From Pseudomonadota bacterium (lineage in GTDB: Bacteria > Pseudomonadota > Alphaproteobacteria > Rickettsiales > UBA1997), in assembly GCA_009925685.1 (NCBI GenBank), contig RFYG01000003.1, positions 1 through 37,958 on the forward strand: a DNA stretch of 37,958 nucleotides, read 5' to 3'. How positions within the stretch are numbered: the stretch's first letter is position 1; the number at the start of each line of letters is the position of its first letter. The translations under genes and the position numbers were made by a program. Positions 9,855 through 18,180 of the stretch are shown in pieces. Below the pieces are notes generated by a model, which did no database searches, was not told the origin of the DNA, and saw only the letters and a program-made list of their open reading frames with translations.

Positions 9855-11909
9855 ATGCAAGTAAAAGAAATTCCAATTTATCAATTTCTGGAAGGGTCGG
9901 ATAAAAGATTTATTATTCCCGTTTATCAAAGAGATTATTCTTGGACTAAAAAAAATTGCCAGAAATTATGGGATGACATGTTGATTTTGGCTAATTCCCA
10001 GCGACCAGATCATTTTTTAGGAACAATTGTAGGAATTGTAAGTAATTATGCAGAATATGTAATTATTGATGGACAACAACGACTCACAACGATTTCTATT
10101 TTTTTATTATCGCTTCATAATTTTCTAAAAAATAAAATTGATAAAAGCGAGGAAGAAAATCGCTTGGAAAGTCAATTATTAGAATTTTTAATTGATAAAT
10201 ATTCCAAGGATCAAGCTAGAAGAATAAGACTTAAGCCCAATAAGCAAGATGAAGTTTTTTTTAATAATTTATTTAAAGATTCGGAGGCAAAAAAATCAGA
10301 AATATCATCAAATATTATAAATAATTATAATTTTTTTAGTGAAAAAATTCACAATTGTGAAATTGCCCCGCAAGATTTATTTAATTATTTTCGCAAATTA
10401 AAAATAATTTTGATTGATTTGGTTCGTGGCATTGATGATCCTCAATTAATCTTTGAAAGCCTTAATTCGACTGGGGTAGATTTGGAATCAAGTGATTTGA
10501 TTCGTAATTACATACTCATGGATTTGGAGCCAGAAAAACAAGAGCAATTTTATCAAAAATATTGGTTAGAAATTGAAAAATTAGTTGAAGATGAATTTGA
10601 AATTTTTGTACAAAATTATTTAATTTTTAAAAATAAATCTTGGATTAAAAGTGACGATGTTTATGAAAATTTCAAAAAATTTGTTAAAGAAAATTTTGCC
10701 CAAGATAAAGAAAAAATTCTGCAAGATTTAATTTATTATGCTAAAATTTTTAGCATAATTTTTCAAATTACTAAACATAAAAATACTGAAATAAATAATT
10801 GTCTTAAAAGGTTTTGTGAACTTGATTTTAGTGTAGCGGTTCCATATTTTCTTGACATATTTACCGATTTAGATTTAGGAATTTTATCTGAAGAAAATGT
10901 TATAAAAATTATCAAAACTATTGAAAGTTTAGCCTTTCGTAAAAATTTCGTCGACAACACCTCGCAGGGTTTAAATAAACTTTTTATAACTCTGGCCAAG
11001 GAAATCAAGAAAGAGAAGGATTGGCAAGAAAATTATCTCGATATTTTTAATTTTATTTTATTAAGCAAAAGTGGTTCGACAAAATTTCCAACCGATGATG
11101 ATTTTGAAAATGCTTTTATCAATAAAGAAGTTTATAAAACAAAAAATAAATTTTATTTATTAAGTGCCATTGAGAACTACAAATCAGCCTTTAAAATTGA
11201 AATTGATGATTTGGAAATTGAGCATATTATGCCTCAAAATTTAACCAGAGATTGGCAACAAAAATTAGGTGAAAATTACGCAGAAATTCACAAAAAATAT
11301 TTGCATACTATTGGAAATCTTACGCTAACAACTTCTCGACAAAATAAAGTTTTATCCAATTTACCGAAAGAAGAAAAAGATAAAATTGATTTTCAAACTA
11401 GCAAATTAAAATTAAATTTTAGACTTGAAGAAAATAAAATTTGGAATGACAAAACTATAGTTGAAAGAGCAAAAATATTGGCTTTGGAGGCAAAACAAAT
11501 TTGGCAATATCCCAAAACTAATTATAAAAAAATAGTTATTGAGGATGAGATTTTTGATTTGACAAGCGAGGATGATTTTTCAAATAGAAAGCCTATGTGG
11601 ATTAGTTTTGAAGGTGGCAATGTGCGTATTGAATTAAAGCATTGGCGAGATTTCTTAAGAGAATTGTGCGGATTCCTATGGGAAATTCTTCCGGACGAAT
11701 TCGAAACTGTCATGAAAAATCGAGAATTAAAAAATTACTTTGATAAAAATAATTTAAGAACCCCGCTTGAGTTTGCTAAAGATAAATTTATCGAAGCGAA
11801 TTTAAGTACAAACCATATTTTAAATTTAGCACAAAAAGTTTGTGAAAGCGTTGGTTATTACCAAGAAGAAGTAAGATTCGGACTAATAAAAGAAAAAAAT
11901 AAAAACTAA
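9855..11909 (+). CDS. DUF262/DUF1524 fusion protein, GmrSD-like modification-dependent restriction enzyme
   Basis: A 684-residue single-chain protein. The N-terminal DUF262 (GmrS-like, ParB/Srx-fold NTPase) is marked by IPVYQRDYSW near residue 21 and IIDGQQRLTT near residue 71. The DUF1524 (GmrD-like, His-Me finger nuclease) has LEIEHIMPQNL near residue 454 and HTIGNLTLTTSRQNKVLSN near 485. A C-terminal domain of about 130 residues (around WISFEGGNVRIELKHW) is not recognised. Family members cut phage DNA bearing modified cytosines (GmrSD) or act in other phage defence, so a defence role is inferred. It stands alone between recJ and the oppositely oriented nth, with no methyltransferase nearby, as expected for a type IV enzyme. 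Catalytic motifs look intact. Confidence 0.85.
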   Translation: MQVKEIPIYQFLEGSDKRFIIPVYQRDYSWTKKNCQKLWDDMLILANSQRPDHFLGTIVGIVSNYAEYVIIDGQQRLTTISIFLLSLHNFLKNKIDKSEEENRLESQLLEFLIDKYSKDQARRIRLKPNKQDEVFFNNLFKDSEAKKSEISSNIINNYNFFSEKIHNCEIAPQDLFNYFRKLKIILIDLVRGIDDPQLIFESLNSTGVDLESSDLIRNYILMDLEPEKQEQFYQKYWLEIEKLVEDEFEIFVQNYLIFKNKSWIKSDDVYENFKKFVKENFAQDKEKILQDLIYYAKIFSIIFQITKHKNTEINNCLKRFCELDFSVAVPYFLDIFTDLDLGILSEENVIKIIKTIESLAFRKNFVDNTSQGLNKLFITLAKEIKKEKDWQENYLDIFNFILLSKSGSTKFPTDDDFENAFINKEVYKTKNKFYLLSAIENYKSAFKIEIDDLEIEHIMPQNLTRDWQQKLGENYAEIHKKYLHTIGNLTLTTSRQNKVLSNLPKEEKDKIDFQTSKLKLNFRLEENKIWNDKTIVERAKILALEAKQIWQYPKTNYKKIVIEDEIFDLTSEDDFSNRKPMWISFEGGNVRIELKHWRDFLRELCGFLWEILPDEFETVMKNRELKNYFDKNNLRTPLEFAKDKFIEANLSTNHILNLAQKVCESVGYYQEEVRFGLIKEKNKN

Positions 11910-11947
11910 ATTTAATTCAAAAATTTATTAAAATTCGCGATTAATAA

Positions 11948-12589
11948 TCAAAAAACTTTCTTATCAAACTTACAAAATTTTTCGATTTGGCAATTTTTGC
12001 AATTGGGCTTGCGGGCTTGGCAGATATAGCGTCCGTGTAAAATCATCCAATGATGTGCATGAAATAAAAATTTCTTTGGAATTTTTTTCAATAACGCTAA
12101 TTCGGTTTTTTCGGGATTGGTTTCGTCAACAATTCCAAGGCGATTGGCCACGCGAAAAACATGGGTATCAACCGCAATTGTTGGTTTACCAAAAGCGCAA
12201 TTCAAAACTACATTGGCGGTTTTCTGCCCTACTCCCGCTAGATTTTTGAGCGATTCAAAATCACTCGGCACTTGAGAATTATGTAGTTTAATTAATTGCT
12301 CGCTTAGAATTATAATGTTTTTAGCCTTGTTGTTGTAAAGCCCAATCGTCGAAATATATTTTTTCAATTTTTCTTCGCCAAGCGCGAGCATTTTTTGCGG
12401 AGTATCCACAACTTTAAAAAGATTTTTGGTGGCCTTGTTTACGCCGATATCAGTGCTTTGAGCCGATAAAACCACCGCTACTAAAAGTGTATAATTATTG
12501 CTGAAATTTAGTTCGGTTTGTGGATGTGGATTTAGATTTTGCCAAGTCGTAAAAATATTGTTGATATTTTGAGATGAAATATTGGCCAT
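11948..12589 (-). CDS. nth: endonuclease III
   Basis: A DNA glycosylase/AP lyase removing oxidised pyrimidines. The helix-hairpin-helix is LKNLAGVGQKTANVVLNC, followed by the catalytic Asp region in AVDTHVFRVANRLG. The C-terminal [4Fe-4S] loop has the classical C-x6-C-x2-C-x5-C spacing (CQARKPNCKNCQIEKFC). At 213 residues the length is standard. It is the only minus-strand gene here, convergent with the GmrSD-like gene (38 bases apart) and divergent from murC across about 134 bases that must hold both promoters. Confidence 0.96.
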   Translation of the reverse strand: MANISSQNINNIFTTWQNLNPHPQTELNFSNNYTLLVAVVLSAQSTDIGVNKATKNLFKVVDTPQKMLALGEEKLKKYISTIGLYNNKAKNIIILSEQLIKLHNSQVPSDFESLKNLAGVGQKTANVVLNCAFGKPTIAVDTHVFRVANRLGIVDETNPEKTELALLKKIPKKFLFHAHHWMILHGRYICQARKPNCKNCQIEKFCKFDKKVF

Positions 12590-12723
12590 TAATGCTCAGA
12601 AAATTTTGAGTAAATCAATTTTAATTTTACAAATAAAATTTTTTTTCTAGTTTGAACGAGTGTTTTCAATAATGCAAAATGATTTTGGTTGGTGATTATT
12701 TTTGCGTAAATTTTCAAATTTTC

Positions 12724-14136
12724 ATGAATATTAGTGATATAAAAAAACAACAAAAGGTTCATTTTGTTGGTTTGGGCGGTATTGGAATGAGTGCTTTGGC
12801 ATTTATTCTTCGTAAATGGAATGTCGCGGTTCAGGGCTCAGATTTAAAAGAAAATTATTTAACTCCAAAATTAAAAGAAGTTGGCGTGCAATATTTTGTA
12901 GGCCACGATGAAAAAAATATCGATGAGAGCGTATCGCTGTTGGTTCAAACATCTATCATCAAAACTACTAACCCAGAGATATTAAAAGCCCAAGAGTTGC
13001 AAATTCCAATCATTACTCGCGCACAATTATTGGCAATTATTATGCAAGATTACAAAGGAATCACCATTGCCGGAACGCACGGCAAAACTAGCACGACGGG
13101 CATGGTAGCGATGATGCTTGAGTCAAATAATTTTGATCCAACCGTTATTAATGGTGGAATAATTCATCATTTTCAAAGTAATTCTAAAATCGGTAAAGGA
13201 GAGTATTTGGTAGCTGAGTCAGATGAGTCGGACGCAAGTTTTATAGCCTTGCCGAGTTTTATTGGCGCAGTAACCAATATTGAGCCAGAGCATCTCGAAT
13301 TTGCTGGATATGGTGGCGATTTTGAGAAACAAAAAGCTTGCTTTGAGAAATATATCACTCAAATTCCGGCGCAAGGTTTGTGCGTTTTATGCCTTGATAG
13401 CCCTGAAGTTGAGAAGATTTATAACAAATTGATTTCTAGTCATAAAAATTTAATTAGTTATTCAATTAAAAAATCCGCCGATATTGTCGCTAAAAATATC
13501 TTTGTAAGCATCGATGGAATCAGTTTTGACATACATTTTAAAAATGGCGAAATTATTGCCGGTGTAAAAATGCCAATCTATGGTGAGCATAACGCTAGCA
13601 ATGCTTTAGTTGCAGTTGCCATCGCTAAATATTTTAATTTTGGCGCTGAGCAAATTAAAAAAGGTTTAGCTAGTTTTACGGGCGTCAAACAGCGCTTCAC
13701 CAAAGTCGGAAGCTATAATGGCGTTACCATTATTGATGATTATGGTCATCATCCAACCGAGATAAAAGCAACCCTCAAAGGCGCGCGCAATTTGGTTAAA
13801 AATAACAAACTAATTTGTGTTTTTCAGCCCCACAAATACACACGCGTTCGTGATTTGTTTAATGAATTTTGTCACGCTTTTGAATATGCGGATTGTGTGA
13901 TTGTCACCGATATTTATTCGGCTTCGCAAGCTCCAATTGACGGTATTACTCAAGATTATTTAATTGAGGGTATCAAAAAAACTGGTCATCCAAAAGTTAT
14001 AAAATTGAATCACGAGAACGACTTGGCCTCAGTTTTAAAAAATGAAATTAATCAAGGTGATATGGTTTTATGCACTGGGGCCGGCACTATTAGCTCATGG
14101 GCCTATAAACTCGAAGAACAACTCAAAAAATTGTAA
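12724..14136 (+). CDS. murC: UDP-N-acetylmuramate--L-alanine ligase
   Basis: Adds L-alanine to UDP-MurNAc, the first amino-acid step of the peptidoglycan stem peptide, using ATP in the cytoplasm. The N-terminal Rossmann motif is HFVGLGGIGMSALAF, the ATP P-loop is GTHGKTSTTG near residue 117, and the MurC signature is AESDESDASF. An upstream in-frame ATG at 12679 exists, but ATG 12724 places MNISDIKKQQKVHFVGLGG as expected for the family, giving 470 residues. No other mur or fts gene is adjacent, so murC is separated here from the dcw cluster it normally belongs to. A GNAT gene follows one base after the stop. Confidence 0.95.
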   Translation: MNISDIKKQQKVHFVGLGGIGMSALAFILRKWNVAVQGSDLKENYLTPKLKEVGVQYFVGHDEKNIDESVSLLVQTSIIKTTNPEILKAQELQIPIITRAQLLAIIMQDYKGITIAGTHGKTSTTGMVAMMLESNNFDPTVINGGIIHHFQSNSKIGKGEYLVAESDESDASFIALPSFIGAVTNIEPEHLEFAGYGGDFEKQKACFEKYITQIPAQGLCVLCLDSPEVEKIYNKLISSHKNLISYSIKKSADIVAKNIFVSIDGISFDIHFKNGEIIAGVKMPIYGEHNASNALVAVAIAKYFNFGAEQIKKGLASFTGVKQRFTKVGSYNGVTIIDDYGHHPTEIKATLKGARNLVKNNKLICVFQPHKYTRVRDLFNEFCHAFEYADCVIVTDIYSASQAPIDGITQDYLIEGIKKTGHPKVIKLNHENDLASVLKNEINQGDMVLCTGAGTISSWAYKLEEQLKKL

Positions 14137-14137
14137 G

Positions 14138-14569
14138 ATGGAGTTAATAATAAAAGATTTAGAAACAAAAAATTCGATGCTCGAAACTCATTTTTTGGTT
14201 CAACAAATGTATCGAAACCTTGATTATAAAGCCTTTGAGTTAGCTATTGATGAAATGATAATGCGCAATGATTATAAAATGGTAGCCGGTTTTTATGATA
14301 ATCAAATGATTGCTGTATCGGGCTTTTGGATTTCGCGCATGCTTTATTGCGGAAAATATTTGCAGGTTTCTAACTTAGTTGTTGATGGCGATAAGCGCAA
14401 TTTCGGTGTCGGCAAAAAAATACTCAATTATCTTGAAAACAAGGCTCGCAAATTGGGTTGCGATAAAATTGTTCTTGATTCTTACACTGAAAACAAAAAA
14501 TCACATTCGCTTTATTATGGTGAAGATTTTTATATTCGTGGTTTTCACTTTATGAAGGATTTAACCTAG
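14138..14569 (+). CDS. GNAT family N-acetyltransferase
   Basis: A 143-residue acetyl-CoA-dependent acyltransferase of the GNAT fold. The core acetyl-CoA-binding motif is visible as LVVDGDKRNFGVGKKILNYL near residue 85. It is followed by DKIVLDSYTENKKSHSLYYG, the C-terminal strand-helix of the fold. ATG 14138 is only one base after the murC stop and gives a GNAT-sized protein; the longer reading frame upstream only runs out of murC. The substrate is unknown. Translational coupling to murC is likely. Confidence 0.82.
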   Translation: MELIIKDLETKNSMLETHFLVQQMYRNLDYKAFELAIDEMIMRNDYKMVAGFYDNQMIAVSGFWISRMLYCGKYLQVSNLVVDGDKRNFGVGKKILNYLENKARKLGCDKIVLDSYTENKKSHSLYYGEDFYIRGFHFMKDLT

Positions 14570-14729
14570 AGTATAAACGATTGGGTATAGGTTAGTTCTG
14601 ACCCAAATAACTTATTGAGCTTTAATTATTAATTTTGCTAAAAATAAAATTATCAAATAAAAATCTTTGTAAAATCAAAATAAGTTAATAATTTATATAA
14701 CTAATATTTAATCATAACTATTAACATCT

Positions 14730-15287
14730 ATGACAAACCAGCGCGCCAAATACACCCCCGCACATGTTGCAAATTATATTTTGCGATATTTTTTCATTTA
14801 CAACAAAGAAATTACCCCACTAAAACTACAAAAACTTCTCTACATCGCATATGGTTGGAACTTGGTTTTGAACAAAGAAAACCCAAGACTTTTTGATGAG
14901 CCAATCTTGGCTTGGAAGTATGGCCCCGTTATTCCATCTATCTATTATTATTTTAAAGATAAAACCGCCGATAGGAACAAAATAGACAACTCATATGTGG
15001 TGACTTTTGATGAAAAAGGCGATATTGATTATAACGCCCCCATCATTCCAGATAGCGATATCAAAACCAGAAGAATTATTAACGCGGTACTAGACAAATA
15101 CGGAGAAAGAAGTGGTGAAGAATTGGTTAATAAATTGCATAAAAAGGGATCTCCGTGGGATAATGCCTATAATAAAAATGGCGTTGAAGGTTCTGGCAAA
15201 AACTCTGCTCTTAATGATGATGAAATTGCCGAAAGGTCTCGTTTTGCAATTGACGATTTTATCGAAAGCAAAAAATCATCCAATTAA
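14730..15287 (+). CDS. Panacea-domain (DUF4065) protein, candidate antitoxin
   Basis: A 185-residue protein with the Panacea/SocA-like domain. The N-terminal block PLKLQKLLYIAYGWNLVLN, followed by PILAWKYGPVIPSIYYYFK, is the diagnostic part. The C-terminal half (GSPWDNAYNKNGVEGSG) matches the usual end of the domain. Panacea proteins occur as phage-associated GepA-like proteins, as the proteolytic adaptor SocA, and as PanA antitoxins that neutralise very varied toxins. The gene is followed 11 bases later by a membrane protein, the arrangement of a PanAT operon with the antitoxin first. The 160 bases upstream are very AT-rich and presumably hold its promoter. Confidence 0.85.
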   Translation: MTNQRAKYTPAHVANYILRYFFIYNKEITPLKLQKLLYIAYGWNLVLNKENPRLFDEPILAWKYGPVIPSIYYYFKDKTADRNKIDNSYVVTFDEKGDIDYNAPIIPDSDIKTRRIINAVLDKYGERSGEELVNKLHKKGSPWDNAYNKNGVEGSGKNSALNDDEIAERSRFAIDDFIESKKSSN

Positions 15288-15298
15288 TTACCACTCTT

Positions 15299-15961
15299 AT
15301 GAAAACCCACGCCAATATTAACCATTTTGATATTAATTCAAATGCTCCTGATCAATCTGAGGAAAGAATTGAGCAAATAAAGAATAATAAATTATATGTG
15401 GTTGAGTCAAACGTTTCTAAGCAATTTGATATTGATAAGGATGCCGAAATTCATAAAATATCGGTAGAAAAAGCCTATCAATTGCACGACCACAAAGCTA
15501 GGATGTTCAATTGGATAATTAATATGAGTAGTTATTACCTAATCATAGTGCTGATTATTTTTTCACTTTCAATGTTTGAGATTAGAAAAGACCTCGATGA
15601 ATATTGGTTTTATATTATACTCTCATCTTTGTTTCTATTTCCTCCATTGATTCAAAAAATTGCCGAGACGATTTTCGATTTCAAAAGAGCCAAAAAACTC
15701 TCAAATATTGATTCGAAAAAATTCGAAGAAACAGCCGAAGAAGTTTTTGATAAAAAAACCCTCAATAAAATTTTTATCGCTTTGTTTAGCGGATGCTTTG
15801 TTTTTGCCACCTATCTGTTGCTTAGCAAAATTATTAACATCCGCGACAGTGCAACGGCGCCGGATTCGGCAATAATTATTGCCCTCATCACATCGACCAC
15901 GGGCACAATTATCGCACTTCCGGCGGTTGTTGCGAAAATAATTTTTGACGAAAAAAAGTAG
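15299..15961 (+). CDS. four-helix membrane protein, candidate PanT-type toxin
   Basis: A 220-residue protein with a hydrophilic N-terminus of about 70 residues. Four hydrophobic segments follow at about residues 73-95, 103-122, 157-178 and 190-213, the last containing IIIALITSTTGTIIALPAVV. No enzymatic motif is seen and no family is recognised. Membrane-disrupting toxins are one class of partner found next to Panacea antitoxins. This protein's position, 11 bases after a Panacea gene in the same orientation, suggests such a role. That is an inference from context only; it could also be an unrelated membrane protein in a two-gene accessory cassette. It converges on queA 57 bases away. Confidence 0.7.
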   Translation: MKTHANINHFDINSNAPDQSEERIEQIKNNKLYVVESNVSKQFDIDKDAEIHKISVEKAYQLHDHKARMFNWIINMSSYYLIIVLIIFSLSMFEIRKDLDEYWFYIILSSLFLFPPLIQKIAETIFDFKRAKKLSNIDSKKFEETAEEVFDKKTLNKIFIALFSGCFVFATYLLLSKIINIRDSATAPDSAIIIALITSTTGTIIALPAVVAKIIFDEKK

Positions 15962-16018
15962 CTTCAAAATCCCCAACTTCCAACAAATTCTAGGCTTATC
16001 GAATTAGCGCAATTGACC

Positions 16019-17086
16019 CTATTTGTTGATGAGATTACTTTTAAACAGCAAAGAAGTGTCGCCATAAGAATAAAAGCGATATTGTTGTTCGATGGCGTGG
16101 CGATAGATTTTAAAGGCATTCTCATAGCCCACAAAAGCGCAAACCAGCATAAATAAAGTTGATTTTGGCAAGTGAAAATTCGTCATCAAAACATCAACAA
16201 TTTTAAAATCGTAAGGCGGGTAAATAAAAATATCGGTTGTACGATTTTGTGGTTGCAAAAAACCATCACTATCAACGCTTGACTCCAAAGCTCTCAAGCT
16301 TGTTGTGCCGACCGCAATAATTTTTTTACCAAGCTTTTTGGCGTGGTTAATAATCTCACAATTTTCGGCGGACAAAACATATTTTTCGGAGTGCATTTGA
16401 TGTTTATCGAGCGTTTCAGCACGAACGGGCAGAAAGGTCCCTGCCCCTACATTCAATGTTAAAAACACACATTTCATCTTTTTTTCAACAATTTTTTTAA
16501 AAATCTCTTCGTTAAAATGAAGCCCAGCTGTTGGGGCCGCAACCCCTGCCCCATCTTTAGCATAAAGAGTTTGATAATTTTTGGAATCGTAATTTTTTTT
16601 AGAATCATCGCGCTTGATATAAGGTGGAAGAGGTGTGGATCCATGTATTTCAAGAACTTCGTGCAATTCTTTTCCACTAATTATGCGGTTGTCTAAGTAA
16701 AATTGGATTTTGATAAAACCATCGAGTTTTTTTTCGACCACAATGCAAAAAAAATTTTTTGCCAAAATTATTTTATCGTGATCATTAATTTTTTTAGCCG
16801 GCCTACAAAGTGCTTGCCAAATTCCATCAATTTCTTGGTCAAGATTAAAATCAATTGTTGATTTTGTGCGCTCAATTGTGCCACGCAATTTTGCCTTGAT
16901 AACCTTAACTTGATTAAATATCATCACGTCGCCTTCGCAAAAATAATCAATTAAATTTATAACTTTCTTATCGAAAATTTCATTATTTTTAAATATTAAT
17001 AAAGGTGTTTGTTCCTTGTTTTGACGAGGCTGATGCGCTATTAAATTTGAAGGTAAACTGAAATCAAAATCATTAGTTTTAAACAT
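16019..17086 (-). CDS. queA: S-adenosylmethionine:tRNA ribosyltransferase-isomerase
   Basis: Transfers and isomerises the ribosyl of SAM to 7-aminomethyl-7-deazaguanine in tRNA, giving epoxyqueuosine at the wobble position of GUN anticodons. The family start FDFSLPSNLIAHQP is present, as are KDGAGVAAPTAGLHF near residue 181 and TNFHLPKSTLFMLVCAFVG near residue 304. The 355-residue length is normal. Its ATG overlaps the ubiE ATG on the other strand by two bases, so neither gene has upstream untranslated space that is not coding for the other. The usual partner tgt is absent from the window. Confidence 0.95.
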   Translation of the reverse strand: MFKTNDFDFSLPSNLIAHQPRQNKEQTPLLIFKNNEIFDKKVINLIDYFCEGDVMIFNQVKVIKAKLRGTIERTKSTIDFNLDQEIDGIWQALCRPAKKINDHDKIILAKNFFCIVVEKKLDGFIKIQFYLDNRIISGKELHEVLEIHGSTPLPPYIKRDDSKKNYDSKNYQTLYAKDGAGVAAPTAGLHFNEEIFKKIVEKKMKCVFLTLNVGAGTFLPVRAETLDKHQMHSEKYVLSAENCEIINHAKKLGKKIIAVGTTSLRALESSVDSDGFLQPQNRTTDIFIYPPYDFKIVDVLMTNFHLPKSTLFMLVCAFVGYENAFKIYRHAIEQQYRFYSYGDTSLLFKSNLINK

Positions 17087-17840
17087 GGAAAATCACAAAA
17101 CGCATTTCGGTTTTAAAGAGGTTAATTACGAACAAAAATCGAATTTAGTAAAAAATATTTTTTCAAATGTTGCCAAAAAATATGATTTAATGAACGATTT
17201 AATGAGCGCGGGAACGCACCGGCTCTGGAAAAATAAAATGATAAATCACATTGATTTTATTGACAATATGCAAGTGATTGATGTTGCCTCTGGAACCGGC
17301 GACATAGCTTTTAGAATTGCCAAATTAGCTCAAGAAAAACATCTAAACTATCATATTGAAGTCGCCGATATTAACCCGCAAATGCTAGAGGTCGGCCGAA
17401 ATAGAGCTGTCGACAATAATTTGTTTTCCAAATTAAATTTTAATGAATGCGATGGCGAGAATTTGCCCTTTGATAATGAATCTTTTGATGTTTACACGAT
17501 TGCTTTTGGTATTCGTAATTTTACTAACATCGAAAAAGGTCTTTTAGAGGCTAGGCGTGTTTTAAAAAAGGGCGGAATGTTTTTATGCTTAGAGTTTTCA
17601 AAGGTCGATGATATTTTTTTACAAAAAATTTATGATATTTATTCGTTCAAAATCATTCCAAAAATCGGTGAAGTTATATTAAAAGATGGTGAATCATATC
17701 AATATTTAGTTGAAAGTATTCGTAAATTTCCCGATCAAAAAACTTTCCAGAAAATGATCGAAAATGCCGGATTTTCCCGTGTGAAATTTGAAAATTTAAC
17801 TTTCGGAGTTTGTGCAATTCATGTTGCTATCAAAGATTAA
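17085..17840 (+). CDS. ubiE: ubiquinone biosynthesis C-methyltransferase UbiE
   Basis: A SAM-dependent C-methyltransferase of ubiquinone (and menaquinone) synthesis. The start region has THFGFKEVNYEQKSNLV followed by the signature YDLMNDLMSAGTHRLWK. The SAM-binding motif is VIDVASGTGDIAFRIA near residue 63, and the second signature is FGIRNFTNIEKGL near residue 144. At 251 residues the length is normal. The start is fixed by homology and overlaps the divergent queA start. A lipoprotein ORF overlaps its 3' end and ubiB lies beyond, convergent, so the ubiE/ubiB neighbourhood is kept with ubiB inverted. Confidence 0.95.
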   Translation: MENHKTHFGFKEVNYEQKSNLVKNIFSNVAKKYDLMNDLMSAGTHRLWKNKMINHIDFIDNMQVIDVASGTGDIAFRIAKLAQEKHLNYHIEVADINPQMLEVGRNRAVDNNLFSKLNFNECDGENLPFDNESFDVYTIAFGIRNFTNIEKGLLEARRVLKKGGMFLCLEFSKVDDIFLQKIYDIYSFKIIPKIGEVILKDGESYQYLVESIRKFPDQKTFQKMIENAGFSRVKFENLTFGVCAIHVAIKD

Positions 17841-18111
17841 AATTTTTGTTATTTTGATATTTTTAACTTCATGTCAAGGGGCCTGCTTTATTGAGCCCAA
17901 ACACACTGAAGAGGCGCAAAGATTATACGAAATGCTCGGAACCCATCGTGCTTTTCTCAGTCATGACGAGGCTTACAAACTTTTCGGAGCCTGTTACCGT
18001 CAATCGGACAGAATTTTTGTTTCAAAAAATCTTTATAAAAATAAATATATTTTAGTGAGATTTGGCGAGCCGATTACTTTCCAAGATGAAGATAAGTGGT
18101 TTGGGTTTTAG
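17821..18111 (+). CDS. small predicted lipoprotein
   Basis: A 96-residue protein with a lipoprotein signal peptide: positively charged start, hydrophobic stretch IFVILIFLTSC and a lipobox L-T-S-C with Cys at residue 18. It is thus probably an outer- or inner-membrane-anchored periplasmic protein. The mature part is not recognised. ATG 17821 is preferred over a GTG three codons upstream because it gives a standard signal peptide. Its first 20 bases overlap the end of ubiE in another frame, so it is probably translationally coupled to ubiE. Confidence 0.65.
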   Translation: MLLSKIKIFVILIFLTSCQGACFIEPKHTEEAQRLYEMLGTHRAFLSHDEAYKLFGACYRQSDRIFVSKNLYKNKYILVRFGEPITFQDEDKWFGF

Positions 18112-18144
18112 TTTGCGATGTTTTTAATGAATTTATATTTATAC

Positions 18145-18180
18145 CAAAACTTATCAGAAATATTTTTATAATAAGTTTTG
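18145..18180. terminator. inverted repeat between convergent genes, candidate bidirectional terminator
   Basis: A perfect 10-bp inverted repeat, CAAAACTTAT at 18145-18154 and ATAAGTTTTG at 18171-18180, around a 16-base AT-rich loop. It lies where the lipoprotein gene and ubiB converge and slightly overlaps the ubiB stop end. T-rich sequence follows on the plus side (TTTATTAATA). The stem is AT-rich, so the call is moderate. Confidence 0.4.

Noticed and set aside
12623-12646. AATTTTA/TAAAATT hairpin followed by a T-run, as a plus-strand terminator
   Set aside because: The stem is entirely A-T and no plus-strand gene ends nearby; in this composition such hairpins arise by chance.
12679-12723. 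Upstream ATG for murC
   Set aside because: It would add 15 residues with no family match before the conserved N-terminus; ATG 12724 fits better.
14583-14610. TTGGGT/ACCCAA hairpin after the GNAT gene as a terminator
   Set aside because: Only six pairs with a 14-base loop and no T-run; too weak to call.
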